Below, one piece after another: positions 8,925 through 16,798 of a stretch of DNA of 64,000 nt. The notes below the pieces were generated by a model. That model was not told the DNA's origin, did no database searches, and saw only the letters and a program-made list of their open reading frames with translations. The position numbers were made by a program, and so were the translations under genes. Numbering within the stretch: the first letter of the stretch is position 1; each line of letters starts with the position of its first letter. This DNA comes from Acidobacteriota bacterium (GTDB lineage Bacteria > Acidobacteriota > Blastocatellia > Chloracidobacteriales > Chloracidobacteriaceae): NCBI GenBank assembly GCA_016208495.1, contig JACQXX010000086.1, forward strand, positions 25,606 to 89,605. Reading direction: 5' to 3'.

Positions 8925-8989
8925 CCGTGGGCTTCACACCACGGCTATGACACAACGACCCTTCGGGCCTAAAACCCTTATCCTGGCGC
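8925..8989 (-). repeat. MITE-like element, partial copy
   Basis: Inverted partial copy: CCGTGGGCTTC, CACCACGGCTAT, CGACCCTTCGGGCCT and the terminal repeat CTTATCCTGGCGC (8977-8989). It lies between the two inverted heptamer arrays. Confidence 0.75.
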
Positions 8990-8990
8990 T

Positions 8991-9047
8991 GAACCCTGAA
9001 CCCTGGTTCAAAAACCCTGAACCCTGAACCCTGAACCCTGAACCCTA
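8991..9047. repeat. GAACCCT heptamer array upstream of recU
   Basis: About seven GAACCCT units with one interruption end five bases before the ATG at 9053. They take the place where a Shine-Dalgarno sequence would be expected. Confidence 0.9.
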
Positions 9048-9052
9048 ATTCT

Positions 9053-9730
9053 ATGTCTCACCCCATGCGACGGCGAGGCGCCGATGTTGGCAGCGGATTT
9101 CAGGAAGCCCTGAACCGCACCAACGAAGCCTATGAAAAAGCAGGTCTGGCCTGCATTACCCGCAAGGCAATCCCTGGAAAATACACGGTTTCCCGTGAAA
9201 ACAAGCGGCGGGGGCTCTCACTCCCGTCGGTTGAAGGGCTCAATGTGCTCCAATCTGGGGCCAGGCTGAGCGCGGGTGATTTGCAGAATATTCTCAAATC
9301 GGAAGGTGCTCGCGACCCACGCCAGTTTGTCCCCGAATCGCGTGCCGAACCCGATTACGGCGGATGTATTGCACCAACGGGGAGAGCGATTTATTACGAC
9401 GCCAAAAGCACCAGTCGTGAACAGCTTGATTTTGATAACCTTCACCCGCATCAGGTGAGTTATCTCGAACGAACCGCCGCCGTCGGCGCCGTAGCTGGGT
9501 TTCTGGTCGAATTTTCCGCCCATCAGAAAGTGTTTTTTATCCCAATCCAGGTATTGCTGAAATTTAAAGCGTCAACCACACGCAAAAGCGTTCCCTATCG
9601 CTTCTTTGAAGAAAACCTGATTCCGGTCAAGCCTGGAAAAGGGTTGTTGATTTATGACTATCTGCAAACCATTGCCGACCAGGAAGCAAAGTATGGGAAG
9701 GACTTTTCGGGGCTGAAGGCATCGGGCTGA
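9053..9730 (+). CDS. recU: RecU-like Holliday junction resolvase
   Basis: 225 residues resembling RecU (PrfA) resolvases. The conserved core runs from about 100 to 195: DYGGCIAPTGRAIYYDAKST carries the D-x-DxK nuclease signature, followed by LHPHQVSYLERTAAVGAVAGFLVEF and the FFIPIQVLLKF strand, then KSVPYRFF. The enzyme cuts four-way junctions during recombination and repair. RecU is best known from Firmicutes; here it is a stand-alone gene. The N-terminal 70 residues are basic. The last few residues and the stop are encoded by GGGCTGAAG-type repeat sequence, so the natural C-terminus has probably been altered. There is no Shine-Dalgarno; the start abuts a GAACCCT array. Confidence 0.75.
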   Translation: MSHPMRRRGADVGSGFQEALNRTNEAYEKAGLACITRKAIPGKYTVSRENKRRGLSLPSVEGLNVLQSGARLSAGDLQNILKSEGARDPRQFVPESRAEPDYGGCIAPTGRAIYYDAKSTSREQLDFDNLHPHQVSYLERTAAVGAVAGFLVEFSAHQKVFFIPIQVLLKFKASTTRKSVPYRFFEENLIPVKPGKGLLIYDYLQTIADQEAKYGKDFSGLKASG

Positions 9731-9795
9731 AGAACTGGTTTTCTTTCATCCCTCATCCTTCATCCCTCATCCCTTGGTTTCATCCCTCATCCCTT
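9718..9795. repeat. Composite repeat block, inverted copy
   Basis: GGGCTGAAGA units overlapping the recU 3' end are joined through CTGGTTTTCTTTC to (CATCCCT)n units. This is the reverse complement of the block at 7105-7200 and matches 16535-16600. The remaining 120 bases to 9914 show only the AGGAGG site of the next gene. Confidence 0.8.
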
Positions 9796-9914
9796 CCTTT
9801 GCTCCGAGCTTGCGAGTCTTCCGCCCCACTTCTGGTACACCAATTGCCCCTTAACTCTGAAGCCATTGAAACCAGGCCAAATGGCGTATTTTTCCAACTT
9901 CAGGAGGTCTCAAT

Positions 9915-11870
9915 ATGGCGTCAAACAGATGTCTTGAGATGATGCTGGCAATACTGCGGCAAATTCCTGCGAGAAGATTGCTCCAAATTATACTGGTTGG
10001 CTTTTGGGTGGTTTTTCCCGGTCAAATTGCCTGGGGCCAGTTTGTTACCAGCCACGACGCATTACCACAACCCGAGATTTCAAAACCTCTAGTTGGAGTT
10101 CAACTTACTGATCCAGTGTTTGGAACAACTATCCAACGTTTGACTGATGCCCGTGCGGCTGGAGTTGATGGGATATTCCCCGAATATTCGCGGCGGCAGG
10201 CGTGGAATGCTGACGAAACACTACTTCTACTGCGCACTGGAGATGGGGAAACGCTCCTCTATGAAGGCCGGACCTATCAGTTTCTCAAGCGGCTCGACGT
10301 TGGTGGCGAAGACGTTTTCTGGCATCCGACAAATCCATTGCTGCTTTATTACAACCCCGACAATGCGTTGCACTCATATCACGTTTTCACAGGTGAAGAT
10401 GTCCTTTTGCATACCTTTGCAGATTATGACTTTGCCAATACTCGTGGCGAAGGCAACCTCTCAAACGACGGGCGATATTACGCACTGGTTGGGCAAAAAT
10501 ATAATCAGCAAACTGGGGAAGTCCGCTTTCAGGACTTGATTCTTTTTGATCTGATTTTGAGTCAGGTGGTCAAAACACTGGCGTTGCCAGAAAACCTGCC
10601 GGATTTTGACTGGGTTTCAATTTCTCCTGGCGGAAATTTCATCGTCGTGGATTATGCCAGCGAAGAAACCGGACCGTTTCGCGGCGTCGAAGTCTATGAC
10701 CTGGAGTTTCAGCGACTCTGGCAAAAGCCTCTCAGTTCAGGGCATAGCGACCTTGGGTTGGATGCGGCTGGTGAGGAAGTACTGGTGATTGGTGTGTATG
10801 ACCCCGAGCCAAATCGGAATTACATCAAAAAGTACCGGTTGTCTGGTGGTCAGGAAACAGTCCTGCTGGATATGGAGTGGTCGTTTTACAACCACATTTC
10901 CTGTCGGAATGAAGCCCGCTTTGACTGGTGTCTGGTCAGTACCTATGACGGCGAAGGTCGGCTGGAAGACTCAGCCAGTTCGTGGCTACCGTTTGAAGAT
11001 GAACTCCTGCTGGTGAAACTCGATGGCAGTGGGGAAGTTCGCCGGTTAGCCCATCATCACAGTCGCCGGTTTTCACCTCAAACGCCCGATAGCGACACCA
11101 GTGTGTACTTTGCCGAACCTCACGCCACGATCAGCCGCCGGGGAGATCGGGTGCTGTTTGGAAGCAACTGGCGCCAGGATATTTCGCAGGCGTCAAGTGT
11201 GGATGCCTTTGTGGTAGATTTCCGAAGTCTGATTGAACCGACCAGTGATTTTTCGCTGGCACTCAACCAGATGCTCATCACGATTGAACCTGGCAACTCA
11301 ACCCAGGTCACAATCACCACCCAGATCATCAATAACTTTGCCACGCCAATTGCGCTTAGTGCCAGTATTCGACCGTTGGAATCAGGTATTTCCGCGACAT
11401 TTTCCCCAAATCCTGTTCAGCCCGGCGAATCGGCGACATTGACTTTATCCACCACTCCCGCAACACCGGAAGGGAACTATGTGCTGGTGGTTACTGGGAT
11501 AGCGGCGGGGATTCACCATCAGGCCGCCGCCGCATTACAAATTGGTGTGGTCGAAGATTTTTCAATCGGGTTTGATGTGTCATCCGTCACGGTGGAGCGT
11601 GGTGATGTTGTCTCAGTGACGATGCACATTCAGCGAGTCGGTGGGTTTGTCGGCGCCGTCGAAATAAAAGCACTCAACGCGAAAGCGCTCAAACTCAAGG
11701 TTGTTCCGAAAAAAGTTTCAACCATGGGCGATGAAGTTGTATTTCGCATCAAACCCAAGAAAAGGGCTTCGCTTGGAAGCCATCCGCTTGAATTTGAAGC
11801 TCGTGATTTGTTTGGAAAGGTGCGAATGGCAAAGCTGGATGTGATGGTTGTGATTACACAGGCACGGTGA
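9915..11870 (+). CDS. Secreted beta-propeller (TolB/WD40-like) protein with Ig-like C-terminus
   Basis: 651 residues starting after a strong AGGAGG site. A signal peptide covers about 1-42 (hydrophobic stretch LLQIILVGFWVVFPG, cleavage near GQIAWG-Q). Residues about 60-440 show repeated short beta-strand motifs such as AWNADETLLLLRT, NLSNDGRYYALVG and SISPGGNFIVVDY, typical of TolB/WD40-like blades. Residues about 445-651 look like two beta-sandwich domains with IEPGNSTQVTI and VQPGESATLTL patterns, as in NEW3/Ig-like modules. Probably periplasmic or secreted. The function is unknown; no enzymatic motif is seen. The next gene begins 7 bp downstream, so they may be cotranscribed. Confidence 0.8.
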   Translation: MASNRCLEMMLAILRQIPARRLLQIILVGFWVVFPGQIAWGQFVTSHDALPQPEISKPLVGVQLTDPVFGTTIQRLTDARAAGVDGIFPEYSRRQAWNADETLLLLRTGDGETLLYEGRTYQFLKRLDVGGEDVFWHPTNPLLLYYNPDNALHSYHVFTGEDVLLHTFADYDFANTRGEGNLSNDGRYYALVGQKYNQQTGEVRFQDLILFDLILSQVVKTLALPENLPDFDWVSISPGGNFIVVDYASEETGPFRGVEVYDLEFQRLWQKPLSSGHSDLGLDAAGEEVLVIGVYDPEPNRNYIKKYRLSGGQETVLLDMEWSFYNHISCRNEARFDWCLVSTYDGEGRLEDSASSWLPFEDELLLVKLDGSGEVRRLAHHHSRRFSPQTPDSDTSVYFAEPHATISRRGDRVLFGSNWRQDISQASSVDAFVVDFRSLIEPTSDFSLALNQMLITIEPGNSTQVTITTQIINNFATPIALSASIRPLESGISATFSPNPVQPGESATLTLSTTPATPEGNYVLVVTGIAAGIHHQAAAALQIGVVEDFSIGFDVSSVTVERGDVVSVTMHIQRVGGFVGAVEIKALNAKALKLKVVPKKVSTMGDEVVFRIKPKKRASLGSHPLEFEARDLFGKVRMAKLDVMVVITQAR

Positions 11871-11877
11871 AAAAAAC

Positions 11878-12393
11878 ATGTCAAGATTTGTCGTCGGTGT
11901 GATGGGCGCCGGAGAGAATGCCCGTCCTGAAGATGTCGCAAATGCTCACCGGCTTGGGGAACTCCTTGCCCGCGAAGGCTGGGTCGTTCTTTCGGGTGGG
12001 CGGACGGCGGGTGTGATGGACGCCGTCAACCGGGGTGCCAAATCCGTGCCTGGAAGCCTGACGATTGGGATCTTGCCGTCGCGTGATAGCGTCGCTTCAG
12101 AGTTTGTGGATGTGGCCATTGTGACCGATTTGGGCAATGCCCGAAACAACGTCAACGTGCTCTCCAGTCAGGTCGTGGTGGTCTGCGGCAAAGGCGAAGC
12201 TGGAACCGTTTCAGAAATTGCACTGGCACTCAAAGCCCGAAAACCGGTTGTCCTCTGTCTGGCTGCGAGCGATGAAGCTCAATTGTATGAAGCATTTCTA
12301 AAAGAATTAGGCCGTGATTTATTGACGATTTGCCGGGCTCCCGAAGCTGTGATTGAGCAGGTGAAGTTTGTACAATCTCAACTACACACCTAG
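11878..12393 (+). CDS. TIGR00725-type LOG-like (lysine decarboxylase-like fold) protein
   Basis: 171 residues with a Rossmann-like nucleotide-binding fold. Motifs are VGVMGAGENARPED near the start, LAREGWVVLSGGRTAGVMDAV (about 29-49), and GKGEAGTVSEIALALKARKPV at about 106-126, which corresponds to the GG-GT-E region of LOG phosphoribohydrolases. LOG enzymes remove ribose phosphate from nucleotides, but the PGGxGTxxE motif is not fully kept here, so a nucleotide-binding or DprA-like role remains possible. It begins 7 bp after the beta-propeller gene. Confidence 0.8.
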   Translation: MSRFVVGVMGAGENARPEDVANAHRLGELLAREGWVVLSGGRTAGVMDAVNRGAKSVPGSLTIGILPSRDSVASEFVDVAIVTDLGNARNNVNVLSSQVVVVCGKGEAGTVSEIALALKARKPVVLCLAASDEAQLYEAFLKELGRDLLTICRAPEAVIEQVKFVQSQLHT

Positions 12394-12549
12394 CCAATCA
12401 TCCAAATTGTGTTCACCACAGAGGACGCGGAGGGCCACAGAGGAAAACCATTCATTCCAGCCAGTTCTTTCTTCCCAGTTATAATGAAATCTTCGCGTTA
12501 TGGAAATGCTAAAATATTGAAAATACTGTATTCCCCTTGGTCCTCAGCT
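12394..12549. other. Spacer with CACAGAGG-type repeat
   Basis: Contains CACCACAGAGGACGCGGAGG followed by GCCACAGAGGAAAACC, a dispersed CACAGAGG-type repeat. No gene or clear terminator is seen between these convergent genes. Confidence 0.5.
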
Positions 12550-13971
12550 TCACCGGCAGACGACCAGCAAGCGGGGTTCGGTCATTTCTTCAATCGCGTA
12601 TTTCAGACCTTCGCGGCCAAAGCCGGAATCTTTCACCCCGCCATAGGGCATGTGGTCAATGCGGTAGGTCGGAATATCACCCACGATCAGGCCGCCGACT
12701 TCGAGGGTTTCATAGGCTTTGAGCACTGCCTGCATGTCATTGCTGAAAATTCCGGCCTGCAGGCCAAACGGGGAGGCGTTGATGGATTCCACCGCCTGCT
12801 CAAATTCGTCATAGCCTTCAATTGTGACGACCGGGCCAAAAATCTCCTGGCAATTGACCCGCATTTCCGGATCCGTATTTGTCAAAACCGTTGGAGTCAC
12901 ACAACTTCCGTCACGCTTACCACCCGTCAGGCAGGTTGCGCCTCCGGCCACGGCTTCCTGAATCCAGTGTTCGACTCGAACAGCGGCTGTTTCATTGATC
13001 AGCGGTCCGACATCCGTGGTTTCATCAAGTGGATTGCCGATGGTGAGCGCTTCGACTTTGGGGACGAACAGGTCGAGAAAACGATTGAACACAGGGCGGT
13101 GAACCAGAATTCGCTGGACCGAAATACACACCTGCCCGGCGTAGCCAAACCCGCCAATGACAGCCCGACTCGCCGCGTGTTCTAAATCTGCATCCGAGTG
13201 GACGATCACTCCGGCATTTCCACCAAGCTCCAGCGTCACTTTCTTCTTGCCAGCCAGGCTTTTGAGTTTCCAGCCAACCTGGGCACTGCCGGTAAAGGTC
13301 AGCATTTTAATGCGGTCATCGGTAATCAAGGGCGTTGCATACTCAATCGGGCAGGGAAGCACCGTCAGTGAGCCCGCTGGGGCGCCAGCCGATTCGACGA
13401 TTTCAGCCAGTTTGAGTGCTGTGAGCGGTGTTTGAGGTGATGGTTTGATGATGATTGAGTTCCCGGCAGCCAGGGCCGGGGCCACTTTGTGAGCCACCAG
13501 GTTAATTGGGAAATTAAACGGGCTAATCCCGGTAATTGGTCCAATCGGAAACCGCCGGACAATCCCGAACCGGCCCGCCGAAGTTGCCGCCCAATCAAGT
13601 GGAATGTACTCGCCGTTGATCCGGCGGGCCTCTTCGGCGGCGATTGAGAAGGTAAACGCCGAACGTTCGACTTCAACCCGCGCGGCCTTGATCGGTTTTC
13701 CCGCTTCAGCGGCCAATGTTTGGGCGAATTCTTCAGCCTGGGCGGTGATTCCGGCGGCAATGCGATTGAGCAATCCAGAACGCTCATAACTGCCCAGGCG
13801 CTTCAAGGCGTCAAATCCTTCAACTGAAGCCACAATGGCATCTTGCACATCGGTTTCCATCGCCTGATAGGTGATTCCCACCACGCTCTGGTCAAAAGGT
13901 GCACGAATTTCAGTAACTTCCGGCGACGTTCGCCAGGAGGTGCCAATCAGGAATTTGTGTTCGTGTGACAT
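12550..13971 (-). CDS. NAD(P)-dependent aldehyde dehydrogenase family protein
   Basis: 473 residues, normal length for the family. The substrate loop ISPFNFPINLVAHKVAPALAAGN, the cofactor region FTGSAQVGWKL, the general base in LELGGNAG and the nucleophilic cysteine in GYAGQVCISVQRI are all present, as is the C-terminal GPVVTIEGYDEFEQAV segment. These enzymes oxidise aldehydes to acids (or acyl-CoA) with NAD(P)+. The substrate cannot be set from sequence; succinate-semialdehyde-like or lactaldehyde-like enzymes are the closest in appearance. Upstream of the start (13972 onwards) lies a GAAGAAT array, and no good Shine-Dalgarno is visible. Confidence 0.93.
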   Translation of the reverse strand: MSHEHKFLIGTSWRTSPEVTEIRAPFDQSVVGITYQAMETDVQDAIVASVEGFDALKRLGSYERSGLLNRIAAGITAQAEEFAQTLAAEAGKPIKAARVEVERSAFTFSIAAEEARRINGEYIPLDWAATSAGRFGIVRRFPIGPITGISPFNFPINLVAHKVAPALAAGNSIIIKPSPQTPLTALKLAEIVESAGAPAGSLTVLPCPIEYATPLITDDRIKMLTFTGSAQVGWKLKSLAGKKKVTLELGGNAGVIVHSDADLEHAASRAVIGGFGYAGQVCISVQRILVHRPVFNRFLDLFVPKVEALTIGNPLDETTDVGPLINETAAVRVEHWIQEAVAGGATCLTGGKRDGSCVTPTVLTNTDPEMRVNCQEIFGPVVTIEGYDEFEQAVESINASPFGLQAGIFSNDMQAVLKAYETLEVGGLIVGDIPTYRIDHMPYGGVKDSGFGREGLKYAIEEMTEPRLLVVCR

Positions 13972-13973
13972 AA

Positions 13974-14258
13974 AAAAGAATGAAGAATGAAGAATGAAGA
14001 ATGAAGAATGAAGAAAAAGTGTGGTTCCTTAACCTGTAACCGTCAATATAAAAAAACAGCAGTTGATTCAACCTTTCCAGGTCGTTGATCCTGCTGGAAA
14101 AAAGGACATAAAAGACATAAGGGACAAAAGGGACAGGTCGCAAGTCAATTTGGGTAACGGGGTGTTTCCATCACTGGTCTTGTTTTTCTTGGAAAATATT
14201 GATTTCTAACCACTAACCACTAACCACTAACCACTAACCGCATTCTTCATTCTTCACC
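13974..14258. repeat. GAAGAAT and TAACCAC arrays, mirror-paired spacer
   Basis: (GAAGAAT)n at 13978-14015 is mirrored by CATTCTTCATTCTTC at 14241-14255. Inside lie an AAAGGACATAAAAGACATAAGG-type array, the phrase GAAAATATTGATTTC and five TAACCAC units (about 14208-14239). The same phrase and TAACCAC array recur at 33733-33775. No gene is seen. Confidence 0.85.
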
Positions 14259-14297
14259 AAAAAAGGCTGGCCGGATGAACATCCGACCAGCCTTTTT
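14259..14297 (-). terminator. Rho-independent terminator downstream of the PpiD-like gene
   Basis: Inverted repeat AAAAAGGCTGGCCGGATG / CATCCGACCAGCCTTTTT with a two-base loop and T-runs on both strands. On the minus strand it follows the foldase stop codon by about 30 bases. Symmetry would let it also act in the plus direction. Confidence 0.85.
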
Positions 14298-14324
14298 GAA
14301 TGCGAGAGCAGGTTGAGTCTGTAA

Positions 14325-16391
14325 CTACGGCTGAGGTGGTGCCTGGGCTTCAGACTGAGACAGCGTAATCAAGATTCGTTCAATCAGTTCCTGGTTGACG
14401 ATCAGCCGTCCGGTTTCTTTCAGTCGGCGTTTGGCTCCGTCCAAATAGGCTTCGAATATAGCACCAGCGCGGGCACTGCGGAGATTTTCTTCAATTCCTT
14501 TGGACTGTTCAGCCAGTTTGGACATATCCGCATCCGTCCGACCGGTGACACCAACCACGGCCACCATCATCGTCAACGAATCAAATGAGTTATAGAACGG
14601 CGTGGTCAGCAGTTCGCCAGTTTTGGCTTTTTCAGCCACACCATACACGGCTGGGTACACGCGGCCACCCAGTGATGACGTCGCCACATAATCTTTCGCT
14701 TCTTCAAGCTTGAGCCCCTTGGCTTCGGCAGCGGCTTTCAATCCAGCGGCGTCTTTGGCCTCGGCAATCAGTTTTTTGGCTTCTTCATAAGCCATTTGAA
14801 GCGCTTTTTCTTTTTTCACTTTTTCGGTCACTTTGTCTTTGACATCTTCAAACGCCGGGTCGCTCGGTTTGCGGAGTTCCATCAATTGCGGAATGGCAAA
14901 TCCACCCCGAACCCCAACCTTGTCTCCGATGTCACCCTTGATGGTCAACGCGGTGGTGGCTTCTTCAAATGACGGATTGCTTCCGATTTCAGGGATATCG
15001 TCACCGGCTGAAAAGAACGGCGTCGTCCGAATGAGGTCCTGGGGATTGACCGCTTTATCCTTGGTGCTCATTTCCTTGGCAACCTGAGCGGCGGATTTCT
15101 GAATGTCGCGGGTTTGGGTTAACGCGGTCAGAGCCGAATCGGCAAACTTGGAAGCCTGTTTATAGGAAAGTCGGTTGCGAACTGAAGCCATGAGGGCTTC
15201 GCGAGCTTCTTCAAAGGTCTTGGGTGTTTTTTCACTCACTTTGAAGATATAGAACTTGTTGTTCTTAAAGATCGGTTCGCTGACTTTGTTGATCTCAAGT
15301 GAAAATGCCTGTTCCAGCACATCGCCTGGTTTGACGTTGCTGCGTTCGACCACGCCCAGATCTCCGCCATTTGGAGCGCTGGCTGTGTCCTGGGAGTTTC
15401 CACGAGCAAGCGAGTCAAAATCTTCAGCCGGAACATTGTCAACCCCGCGTGCCCGCTTGACCAGTTCATTGGCCTTGGTGCGCACGGTGTCTTCATCCTT
15501 CGGCGTCAGCACATTGAGCACAATCTGTTTGACCTTGATGGATTTGACCTGTTTTTCAGGGTCATATTCTTTTTTGAGTTCTTCATCCGTGACCGGCACT
15601 GTTTCACCAGCTTTTTCCTGGCTAATGAACAGGTACTGGACTTTGCGCTGATCTTTGGTGGCGCGGAATGCATCTTTGTGACTGTCAAAATATGCCCGGA
15701 TTTCTTGATCAGTCGGGGCTTCAACTTTGTCAAGATAGGTTTTTTCTTCAAGCACGGCGAACGAAAGCTGAAGTTTGGTGTTGCTTTGCTTGTAGTTTTC
15801 TTCAATTTCCTTCGAATTGATCTGAATACCATCGGTCACAAACTTGCGCAGCTTATCTTCGGTGATCTGGCGGCGCAGGCTTTGTTCAAATTCATAGACC
15901 GTACTTCCCTGGCGTTCGATGGCGCGTTTGAACTTTTCATAGCCAACCCATTTGCCGTCAGGGCTATACATTTCTCGAATCCGATCCTTCAATTCATCTT
16001 CGGTTGCCGTCAGTCCAAGCCGTTCGGCTTCGGCTTCGATGATTTTATCGCGAACCAGAGAGCGCAAAAGTTCTTTGTCGGTGCCACGGTCACGCAGACC
16101 TTTGACGTCGGTGGGAAGTGCCGCGGATGGCGATTGGGAGCGGTACATCTGATACATCGCCAGGTACCGGCGAATGCCATCAGCATAGTCCTTGGCCGTG
16201 ATATCACGGCCATCAACTTCGGCAATCACAGTGCTATCCGCCACGGGTTCAACCACTTTGGGGCCGCTGCCGCCGCTGCTCCAGCCGCTGGGAGTGCCAT
16301 AAGCAATAAACATACCGACGGCGAGAACCACAATAATGCCCACCAGAATGAGGTTCTGGGAACGCTTGTAGCGTGACATGAGACGTAACAT
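14325..16391 (-). CDS. PpiD/SurA-like peptidyl-prolyl isomerase, membrane anchored
   Basis: About 688 residues. A single N-terminal anchor (NLILVGIIVVLAVGMFIAYG) is followed by a SurA_N-like chaperone domain and a PpiC rotamase domain with the GGDLGVVERSNVKPGDVLEQAF signature region, then a second parvulin-like segment. PpiD-type proteins help fold envelope proteins leaving the Sec translocon, on the periplasmic side. The open frame runs upstream to 16583, but that part is encoded by GATGAGG repeats, giving an S-P-H-rich peptide. I place the start at 16391, downstream of a GGAGG, with the neighbouring ATG twelve bases further in as an alternative. Confidence 0.88.
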   Translation of the reverse strand: MLRLMSRYKRSQNLILVGIIVVLAVGMFIAYGTPSGWSSGGSGPKVVEPVADSTVIAEVDGRDITAKDYADGIRRYLAMYQMYRSQSPSAALPTDVKGLRDRGTDKELLRSLVRDKIIEAEAERLGLTATEDELKDRIREMYSPDGKWVGYEKFKRAIERQGSTVYEFEQSLRRQITEDKLRKFVTDGIQINSKEIEENYKQSNTKLQLSFAVLEEKTYLDKVEAPTDQEIRAYFDSHKDAFRATKDQRKVQYLFISQEKAGETVPVTDEELKKEYDPEKQVKSIKVKQIVLNVLTPKDEDTVRTKANELVKRARGVDNVPAEDFDSLARGNSQDTASAPNGGDLGVVERSNVKPGDVLEQAFSLEINKVSEPIFKNNKFYIFKVSEKTPKTFEEAREALMASVRNRLSYKQASKFADSALTALTQTRDIQKSAAQVAKEMSTKDKAVNPQDLIRTTPFFSAGDDIPEIGSNPSFEEATTALTIKGDIGDKVGVRGGFAIPQLMELRKPSDPAFEDVKDKVTEKVKKEKALQMAYEEAKKLIAEAKDAAGLKAAAEAKGLKLEEAKDYVATSSLGGRVYPAVYGVAEKAKTGELLTTPFYNSFDSLTMMVAVVGVTGRTDADMSKLAEQSKGIEENLRSARAGAIFEAYLDGAKRRLKETGRLIVNQELIERILITLSQSEAQAPPQP

Positions 16392-16509
16392 AACTTGGTG
16401 AAAACCTCCGGAAACCATCTGCCGGGAGAGAGTGGCAGATACAGTCAAAATAGAGCTTTTGAGGAAAACGGGAACATTACCGTAAACCCGATTTGCGCGC
16501 AATAGAAAG

Positions 16510-16665
16510 ACTGAGTTCGGGGCTTGGGGCAATCGAAGGGATGAGGGATGAGGGATGAAGGATGAGGGATGAAATAAAGCCAATTTCTTCAGCCCGATAA
16601 TCTTCAGCCCTCAGCCCTCAGCCCCCAGCCCTGGTTTTCAGCCCTCAGCCCCAAGCCCTCATCTT
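16510..16665. repeat. Composite tandem-repeat block (GGATGAG and TTCAGCCC units)
   Basis: (GATGAGG)n at about 16540-16572, then GAAATAAAGCCAATTTCTTCAGCCCGAT and a run of CAGCCCTCAGCCC-type units to about 16660. It is the second direct copy of the block at 7105-7200. The 16392-16798 spacer separates divergent genes; the part from 16665 to 16780 has no recognised element besides probable promoter DNA. Confidence 0.8.
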
Positions 16666-16798
16666 TATGGTTTCCTTATAAACCCCTTACACCATTTTTA
16701 TGTGGCAGCGGGTAAGCTCAGGTTCATTCAGAAAGGCTACCCTGACACACTGAAGTACAATTGAAAGAGTTTCATTTCTGTCAGGAGCTTAAAAATCT

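Noticed and set aside
8804..9047. CRISPR array or telomere-like sequence
   Set aside because: Units are 7 bp with no spacers and there are no cas genes. The arrays occur in many internal spacers, so they are neither CRISPR nor chromosome ends.
12409..13185. Plus-strand frame of 258 codons
   Set aside because: Antisense shadow of the aldehyde dehydrogenase gene, whose motifs are unambiguous on the minus strand.
15678..16376. Plus-strand frame of 232 codons
   Set aside because: Antisense shadow of the PpiD-like gene; there are no domain motifs.
16392..16583. N-terminal extension of the PpiD-like protein rich in F, H, P and S
   Set aside because: Encoded by GATGAGG repeats and spacer DNA. The anchor helix and a GGAGG site support the start at 16391.
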